Below, in pieces: positions 56,501 through 64,000 of a stretch of 64,000 bases of DNA. The DNA comes from Acanthaster planci (Eukaryota > Echinodermata > Asteroidea > Valvatida > Acanthasteridae): NCBI RefSeq assembly GCF_001949145.1, contig NW_019091416.1:993038-1057037 (forward strand), written 5' to 3'. The notes beneath the pieces were generated by a model. That model worked only from the letters and a program-made list of their open reading frames with translations. It had not been told where the DNA came from and ran no database searches. Position 1 is the stretch's first letter. The number at the start of each line of letters is the position of its first letter. The position numbers and the translations under genes were made by a program.

Positions 56501-57784
56501 AACGGCTCAACACGCTGTGGTACGTTCAAACCCACCAGCGTTCACACTAGTTGCTTTTCCCAAGAAAAACATTAAACCCCGGGGTTTTCTCTTTTAACCC
56601 CACTCCCGAGCAGAGGTAAATATGGAATGCTTTCCATCTGATGTGAGTCTCATGAATCCAGTACATTTTAAATGTGCCATCCGTGGCGCGCATTGCCACG
56701 GATGTGAAATGTTACCGGAGACAGTACATCGCAGTTTTTGGATTGAAAGGGTTTAACCAAAAGAAAGTAGAGGCCTCCGAATAAAAGTGTATCTCACTTT
56801 TTAATAGAAAATGACCTGGACAGGTGTTACGGATTTTCAAAGCCCTTAAAAATGTAGCATGGTTCTTACGCTCTTGCCTAGGGAACCAGTATCAAAGGCC
56901 AGCTTTCCAGATCTACGACTGCCTGCTGTCAGAGTGTCTCTGCACAATACTAGACCTAGCTCTAGACAACTGATTTGTCGCCTCTGTGTCCCTGCACAAT
57001 ACTAGACCTAGCTCTAGACAACTGATTTGTCGCCTCATTTCAATTATTAGCATCATTTGCATTCAGGTGATTCAACAGCTCCAGTTGTCCTTATCGTGTG
57101 TTCAAGTAAACTCATTTTGCCTGTCTTGTTTCGTAATTTCTCTTTCAAGACAAGATTCAGTTTCACCAGACTAAAGATGTTTTGTGTGCATATTCCCCAC
57201 GATCGTGCAGCTGTACTGGTTGGGAACAAGACTGATCTAGATACGAGGCGAGCAGTCACTTCAGACATTGCAAAGAAAGCTGCTGCTGGAATGGAGGTTG
57301 AGTACTTTGAGTGTTCTGCGGTGAGTGTTCTTTTTATATTTTCAATCCATGTAAAATTTTCCAAACTTGTAATTACCAGACATCTTGTTTCTCATTTAAT
57401 AGATTCTTATCTTTGGTTTTGTCTCTTCAATTTGTACATATCTGTTCATATTTTTCCTGATAATGTTAAGCTGTGGTAATTATGTCGATCATATCAACAG
57501 TTGTAACACAAAGCAGTGCTTTTATATACCGTGGAGTGACGTATTGTGCTCAGACTTTGTGCAGAAGATCAGTCACATTTTAGGGTCATGATAGAATAGT
57601 TTGTGATGTGACTTGCAGTTTTTAAGATTCTCTTGAACATTTCTTTCTCATCCCCTTGTTTTGCTTCTTGGACATTTTGCAGAAGGAGCGTGAGAACGTG
57701 GAAGCACCATTCTACTTCTTAGCAAATGCTTACTACAAGCAGTACCAAGAGAAGATATCAATAACGCAATCGATATGCGAATGA
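53551..57784 (+). CDS. IFT27: Intraflagellar transport protein 27 (Rab-like GTPase), 7 exons
   Basis: Small GTPase subunit of the IFT-B complex, acting in ciliary transport. Exons are 53551-53599, 55181-55260, 55458-55517, 55642-55701, 55939-56053, 57211-57320 and 57683-57784. The CDS is 576 bp (191 aa; human is 186) and all junctions hold frame. The first ATG gives MPAAMPVVLRAKCVVV; the ATG at 53563 is an alternative start. P-loop GDSTVGKSA at 17-25; DSAGKE at 69-74, where Lys replaces the usual Gln of Rab proteins, as in human IFT27; NKTD at 127-130; FECSA near 151; and KERENVEAPF at the start of the last exon, all typical of IFT27. No prenylation cysteines at the C-terminus (ITQSICE). It is divergent from CMAS upstream. 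Confidence 0.95.
56115..56640. repeat. Probable repeat with TTCACACT and CCCCGGG words, IFT27 intron 5
   Basis: TTTCACACTG, TTCACACTAGAC, TTTCACACTGGC and GTTCACACTAGTTG recur with CCCCGGG and CCTGGGAA words in both orientations. It looks like a degraded transposon cluster; boundaries and class are unclear. Confidence 0.35.
56941..57044 (+). repeat. Two-copy tandem duplication, 52-bp period, IFT27 intron 5
   Basis: TGCACAATACTAGACCTAGC, followed by TCTAGACAACTGATTTGTCG, occurs at 56941 and again at 56993 with no differences seen. Confidence 0.85.
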
Positions 57785-60003
57785 TGTCAGTACCACCTGC
57801 TACTCGTGTAAATTAAGTGGAACTATGATATTAGGTACATGCTAAAAATAGGAACTAAAGCTAATCTGTTACACAGTTACCTATTTCAGACTAGAGTTGG
57901 TTCAGGTGTTAATTTCTGATTTAGAGTCTTGAGGGTGGGCGATAGTGCTTCATGTGCTAGTTGTCTGAAAGCACTACATGACCATTTCTCATCTGTTCGT
58001 CTGTGTGTCTCTGGTTTAAATCTGGCACCAGATTTATGCACAATTTTGTGGATTGTTTTCCAAGTACATGCATACTGCTTCAAATGTACTCGGAGTGAAA
58101 CCCAGGAGCACGTGGATGTGCACGAGACATTACAATGGCCCACATCTGTTATTAGCACGTTACGTGATGCCCTCAAGTAGCAGCTGCAGCATTCTTGTTT
58201 ACTCTGTATAAAGTTTATCCTTGGACTTTATGTTTGTGTTAAGTGGTTTTTGGTGTGCCCTGGCCGACAAGTTTTCTTATGTAGGGAAATTTTGGACCAG
58301 AGGAGGGTGGGCTTTGGTTCATCCCCACGCAGTGGGTTTCTGCAATGTGTGGTCTTCACAACTATTGACCACGATTCCGTGATTTTGTTTTTCGGGTAGT
58401 TACATGCATAAATGCTTTGAAAATAGTACTTCTCATTACATTACCAGAAATGTTGATTTACAACCAACATTGACTCCTCTTCCAGTGACTCATTGCATTG
58501 CGTGTTGATATGTGTCCCACATGGATGAGCAAGTTATCATGCTCCCACAGGCACTTGTGCAAGGAACCCTCAATCCCGTGTCATCATTATTAATTACTGA
58601 GAAAGAACAGGCCAGAGAATCACAACAGTCAAAAATAGGTCACTTCAAGATCAGTTCATATTTATTTACCTTTCGCTTTATTCTCAAGATACTATTTACA
58701 CATAAATTTAAGAACACTGAAATTTACATTATACATGTAAATGGATTTATCTTGGATGGAGCATGTTAACCAACAGCTCCAGAAGTGTACAGTACGTGTA
58801 TTAAAATGTATAATAATCAAGTTCTAGAGTGAAACTGTTCAAGCAGTCATCTGTTATACTGTCAGGGTTACATGGAGGTTCGTACAGGTAAATATGTCAA
58901 AGCATGGCTTCATTCAGTCGTTACTAGTTCATACTTCTTCATGGGCGTGGCTGTGTTAAGGCACATCAAGGACACAAACTTCACACGGAGTACAGACAGT
59001 GAGCCATATTGGTATTTCAAAAAACAAGGTGGTTCAGGAACAAAGCAGGAATTTGTGTCTGCATTGGGCCGCGCTGACAAGACAAATCTAGGATGAGGTC
59101 ATTCAGACGTGCCTCATTTTGGGCATGTGCTGTTGGAATACCAAAGTGGCTCATTCCAAGCCATTGTGCTAGGACAGATTCGTGTCCTATGCATGATCAA
59201 GATGCTGTAGAGTCAAGTGTACTCAAATATTCAGGCTTTTCCAAAAACAAACTGCATTTCTGCACGTGCATGTACTTGCAAATTTGGCCAATCACATTAA
59301 CAAGATGGAAGAATTGTTGGAGGGGGCCAGAGGCTAGTGCAATACGGGCAATTCACAATAGTGCGCCACCAAGAGTTTGCAACACTTTGGCCAATCATAA
59401 TGCGCGAAATTTGTTGACCCTTTCTAAATGTGCATTGGGTCGACCGTATACATGAGTTTATGTCCCCAATCTCAACTACAGTGTGTAATCACAAAGATGG
59501 CCTCAGTGTTTGCTTCAGTATTAACGCCAATAATCTTGTGACTACATGTACATCCTCAAATGTTAATTTTGGGTTACCTCTGTCATGTGCACAATGCATG
59601 GGCCATGCAACCTACTGCAGTACATACAATGTATTACACACTGAATAGCATGGCAGACTTCAGTTCGGAGATTACTTTCAGCTGTAATTATTGGTTGTGA
59701 TAAAAGCTGTAACAGTTGGACAAATCAAGCCAAAAGCCTTTGCATGTAGTAAATTTTACATTTTGATGGCTTTCAACAGTAATTACAAGTTTCTGATTTT
59801 CAGAAGTACAGCTGAAGTAGAGTGAATCTCCTTTGGGATTTCAAGTCCATGTTAAAATTCATCTTCCACAGTGCTAATAATCAAAGTACCTTTCTGATTT
59901 TTGAATTAGCCCTCTTCTCTCAAAGGGTATTCAACAAAAAGATCTCTGGCACTGTCTCTTGACAAATTCACTCAAGTCAAGAGAGACCTTGTGCTTATTC
60001 CAC
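57785..60003. other. Convergent 3' regions of IFT27 and MLST8
   Basis: IFT27 (plus) and MLST8 (minus) end toward each other 2.2 kb apart. I see no clear AATAAA close to either stop codon and no further exon. The open frame 59093-59455 lacks a recognisable domain. Confidence 0.4.
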
Positions 60004-63000
60004 TCATGTTGAAATCCCATCAGAGAACGCCAGTGCTGTGATGGCCTTCTGATGTCCATTAAACTCACGCTTGACTTCAGCTTGTTCGACACTCCATAAC
60101 CTGGCTGTGTGGTCCGACGAGGCTGGAATGAAAAATACAAACACAGACGTTCTTTATTCTACATTTCTCCTCCGATCTAGATTCAAATCTGACTCAGGCC
60201 ACTGTGTCACTGCACAAGTTTCACATTTCTAGTGAGGTCATATTTGCTTCCTCAACAAGGCCCTTTGAAATGCTTGGTGAAATGTTTGCATAGTGTGAAG
60301 CAATCTGCAGAGAACTATTTCATTTTGGGCTACTAAAAAACCCCTAAATAAGTTTGGGAATTTTTCAAATTGAGAGGCAAGAACCCCCAAACGTAATCCC
60401 CACAGCCTGGATAAAATCTGAATAAGGATGAAGATGAAACAGAATCACATGCCTTGCCTCTTTTGTGGGTACGATTTTCAATGCTTCGCTGTCCCCATTC
60501 CATGTCATTTTGTGGATTATAACCCAACCTTTGACCACTAATTTACTGTTGTTGTCATCTTTGATCATTCGTTTTGGTTTTTATCTGGGGCAACAATGCA
60601 CCAAGGCATACTGACAAGAGCAATCTTGACCGCCCACCTGTCACTATGTAGAGTGAATCTGACGAGAACGCACAGTCCCAGACCCATCTCTGCACCGAGT
60701 CTGCGAGAGTTGTCAAGAGAGTGAAGTCTGCTGTCTTCCAAATCTTCACGGTCTGGTCCGCTGATGTGGTGGCAAGAAGCCTGATCAAAGAAATCAGGAA
60801 AAACATTTCCCAAATATAAGATTATTTCATCTTTTTTTGATACCAAGGACCCAATTATTGTTAATGCGAGATAAAGTTTGCTAGTGTTAAAGTGCAACAC
60901 ACAATATTTGAGTGAATGTCTTGGAAGTCCATTCCTCAAAAGTCCCTAAATTCTGCCCCATGGTATGTTGGCTTTCAAATCCAGTCAGGAAGATCATCTG
61001 TACCACATCTGCACTGATTTAGTGGTCTAATGGAGGCAATATGTCAAGGGTTGAATTTACTGTAAAGCCTTAGATCCATATCAAACTTCTAATGAAATTG
61101 GAGAATTCACGCTGGTATATTTTCTATTTGTGACTTGAAAAGTCATTCATTCATTCACTGGGAAGTTGTTGAGTAAAAAGTCATACCAACATGCATGCTG
61201 GCTTTACAGGCTACATGACTTTCCATTCACGAGCTTGCCTAAGATACACGCTCCTTTTTAGATGGAGAGTTCTTTACAACCAGATAGTGACCTTAACAAT
61301 GATTAGATTAAATGCTACAGAATGAGTTGTATTATTACTTATCCATGGCCTCCAGGTATGTGGGACACAACCGCACCACATTTTTAAGTGTTCCAGAATA
61401 ATAACATTGTGCATCAAGCACACTTAACCCCTTCTCACCGGGAAGCGGTAAGAGCCGCCGTAAAAATTGAGATCCTCTGCCCGCTTTTCGGCTATTATTC
61501 TCGGCCCACGCTCGAGCGAACACAGTGAAAGAAGGCATACCCTGGCTCTTGTATATATGGTGATTGGCCTTTGTGTGTTGCCAAGAAATGAAAAGGCTGA
61601 ATTTGCATCATAATCACCAGCTTCACAATAGTCCCCACTTTGAAAAGAGGCAACAGGAATGTGGAAGCTTGAGTAGAGCCTCATGCCACCAATGAGCCTT
61701 TTCACTGTTTAAATCAAAGCGTGCACAGCACGCAGGGCCACAAACTGAGAATTTACGGTTTGGCAGGTGGCCTTTGTGGCCAAGCGAGGCTGGAATTCTC
61801 AGAGTCGGCTTTCAGAAAAAAGTTCCCGTCTACAAGGGGTTAATGCACGCTCTCCACTTTTGAATTCATAGCGGACTGTGCAGCACCAAAGGAATACAAC
61901 ACACGTATCCATGGCACAATAACTGGAGTACTCTGTGGCCCAGGGTATATACAGTGTGCAGCTGGTTGCCATGGATTGGTTTGACCCAATCAGGATCCTG
62001 CATGTCAGTTTGCTTGGGGATAATGTACGTAGCAGTGCTTTTTTTTTTAATTACCGAGGTAACGATTGATCAAAAGTGGGTCAGAAGGGTGGACCCCTAG
62101 CGACCAAAGGATAAACATTACAACAAAAAAGGTGTAAAGTCTTGAACTCGCTTACGTGCAGTCTGGGCTGAACTTGCACTTGAGGCCGTACTTCTTGTGG
62201 GCTTGGATCTTGGTCTTGGGGATGAGTTGGGAGATGGGATCCTCCTTCCCAGGGGAGACCCGCCAGATGTAGCAGTTGCCCTTGTTGTTGATGGCGGCCA
62301 TGTGGGTGGCTTCGGCGTCAATGCTGAGGTGCTGGATGGACGAGTCTGGCTCTGGTACCTGAAAGGTAATGTAGTTAAAACGAAGGTGATTTCCAGCAAG
62401 TGTGAGTTCACCAGACTCAATTCAACAACACAGCGTGCCAAGCCTGCTGAATTCAATGCCTAGAACAGATGCCTTTTGTTTGCTATTCGGACCACTGCAA
62501 ACCCAGGGGGAAATCTGATCAGAGCTGGATATTATCTGGGCTTGAGTTGATTTAGGAAAACTGGGCAGGCACAGATGAGACGAGCAGCTCGACCCAGGAT
62601 TGATTTTGCTGCTATAATAACAATTTATACCCCCTTTGAAAAAACAAGGAAGGGAGACCAGCGTGCAACTTTGTAGAACTTTTTGAAATGCTTGCGCCAT
62701 GACTACCTACCAGCTGTTCATTGTGACCACTTCTCAAGTCCCATATGTGAACTGTTCCACTCTGGTCACCGACAATGAGCTCTCCCTGTGAAAGCCAAAC
62801 AATACAGAGCAACAAATGAAGCGGATAAAAAATGAACCGCAAGGTATATTTACCGGTGGTAATGGTGATATGTGGGAAAGGGGGACCCCCCCTAATGTGA
62901 TGCACAAGCTGTATACCCTACGGCCATTGTACCTACTGCACCCCCCCTCGGAAATCTGAAAGGAATTCCAAAGATTCCATCAACACAAAAGAAGACACAA

Positions 63001-63778
63001 TAGAAGGGGGGTCCCTCTTTGTTACATATCTTGCATCATATGGGTGGTGGATAATCAGAAATAAAGTTTGTACCTGATTTGGATGTAGACAGGCACAGTT
63101 GACTGGCGCATTGACTTGAAAGATTTTTTGGCACTGCAAGTTCCTCATTCTGAAAAATTACAAAAGATTATAGTGTTCAACAGAACAGCTCTAACAAAAT
63201 GCTTTCCACAGCTGGTGATCAGTTTACAGAAAGGTGTAAGTTTCAGTATAATACTGCACGAGTAAAGATACATTGATGATTTTCATCAAAATCAGACTAT
63301 CGAGAAGACCTTGCCTATTGACACTAATCAGTTTGTCAAACAAAATTCATTTCATGCCATTGGAAACTGAAGGTTTCTGAAGTGAACGCTGAGCAGACGG
63401 TTACCCGATGGTACAAAAAGGTTGCAGAATCTACCTAACCACCATGCTGTAACCTCACACTTGACCAGTGGGAACAATCCGGAATTCATCTTTGCCCTAT
63501 TGGAATTTTGGGAGGAGTATTTAGTCGCCTACAGGTGCATAAAGCCAACGATTCTTGTGCTCTTGAGACCTCTTTTTGCTCCTGACAGTAAACTTTGCTG
63601 CTGGAAACGGCTAACCTGAGATCCCATATCTTAGCTGTGCAGTCTTCCCCCCCAGTGAACATCCATTTTCCATCCTCCTGGAATCCCACAGCCGTCACGT
63701 TCCTTGAGATTCCTTCATAGTTGATAACTGGTGAGGCTTCATTAGAGTTGATGTCATACATACGAATGTGTTGATAAC
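60004..63778 (-). CDS. MLST8: TOR complex subunit LST8 (WD40 protein), last six coding exons
   Basis: A beta-propeller subunit of TOR complexes 1 and 2 that binds the TOR kinase domain. Minus-strand exons are 63616-63778, 63074-63149, 62711-62785, 62156-62358, 60638-60780 and 60004-60122; all junctions keep frame and the stop is TGA. WD-repeat signatures in order: [140 protein letters not shown]. These match LST8 from the second repeat on. The first exon(s), with the start codon and first WD repeat, must lie beyond 64000. The exon at 63616 has a GTTAGC donor. Confidence 0.95.
62865..63034. mobile_element. MITE in an MLST8 intron, same family as 7754-7918
   Basis: GATATGTGGGAAAGGGGGAC with a C-run at the left, and AGGGGGGTCCCTCTTTGTTA then CATATCTTGC at the right, form inverted ends. 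The right end, reversed, reads GCAAGATATG, identical to both ends of the 7754-7918 element. Confidence 0.6.
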
Positions 63779-64000
63779 CTGTTATTTTTGAAATAATGAA
63801 AAAATTAATCAATTTCTACAGTAAGAACACTGTTTGATGGTCCTTTGGAAGAAAACATCTATATTATGCTCTGAAAATGAACACAGGGTTTTGAAAAACT
63901 GAGCAGAAAAAGGTTGAATTGTAGATGTCACTGGTCCCCAGTCTGTGGTTCAAGAAAAAATTCTTCATCAATTAGCCGACAATATATTACTCTTATAATT

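Noticed and set aside
62197-62463. Plus-strand open frame of 88 codons rich in Gly and Asp
   Set aside because: Antisense shadow of the MLST8 exon 62156-62358, whose WD40 product is clear.

Overview
The window is animal nuclear DNA. It holds split genes with GT-AG introns, untranslated regions, poly(A) hexamers and a dense load of short transposons. The gene set and repeats suggest a marine invertebrate deuterostome, probably an echinoderm or other ambulacrarian. The species call is a low-confidence guess: it rests on a CMAS gene of animal type, many TAGGCCTA and ACATGTACAT words, and SINEs with a GCGC...TATAAATGAATAA tail. There are two assembly gaps (29258-29372 and 40276-40402).

Layout. 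(1) 1-2334, minus strand: exons 1-8 of a peroxisomal 2,4-dienoyl-CoA reductase gene (DECR2-A), cut by the window start. (2) 2335-11730: no intact gene; SINEs, MITEs, a THAP-domain relic at about 4748-4905 and an ALDH exon-11 relic at 6612-6678. (3) 11731-21859, plus: a complete 13-exon cytosolic ALDH1/2-type aldehyde dehydrogenase of about 490 aa. (4) 23500-24876, plus: decayed promoter, exon 1 and exon 2 of a DECR2 pseudogene. (5) 26487-30949, plus: complete 9-exon DECR2-B (285 aa), ending GKL. (6) 32584-39054, plus: complete DECR2-C (295 aa) with two consecutive, equally long, in-phase terminal exons that both end in the peroxisomal signal AKL. (7) 42747-50331, minus: complete 8-exon CMAS (409 aa). 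(8) 53551-57784, plus: complete 7-exon IFT27 (191 aa). (9) 60004-63778, minus: the last six coding exons of MLST8, whose 5' end lies outside the window.

The left half is a local DECR2 expansion (inverted copy A, a pseudogene, B, C) with an ALDH gene inside it. DECR2 handles double bonds in unsaturated fatty acyl-CoAs in the peroxisome; the ALDH oxidises aldehydes in the cytosol. No shared regulation can be shown. The right half is ordinary housekeeping content: sialic acid activation, ciliary transport and TOR signalling.

The most informative observations are the duplicated last exon of DECR2-C and the comparison of DECR2-A with DECR2-B. Copies A and B are alignable through their introns, so A preserves empty sites for insertions in B. 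One is a piggyBac-like MITE with a clean TTAA footprint. Another is a PIF/Harbinger-like MITE that landed inside a 5' splice site and rebuilt it. I found no evidence for a wholly new biological system.
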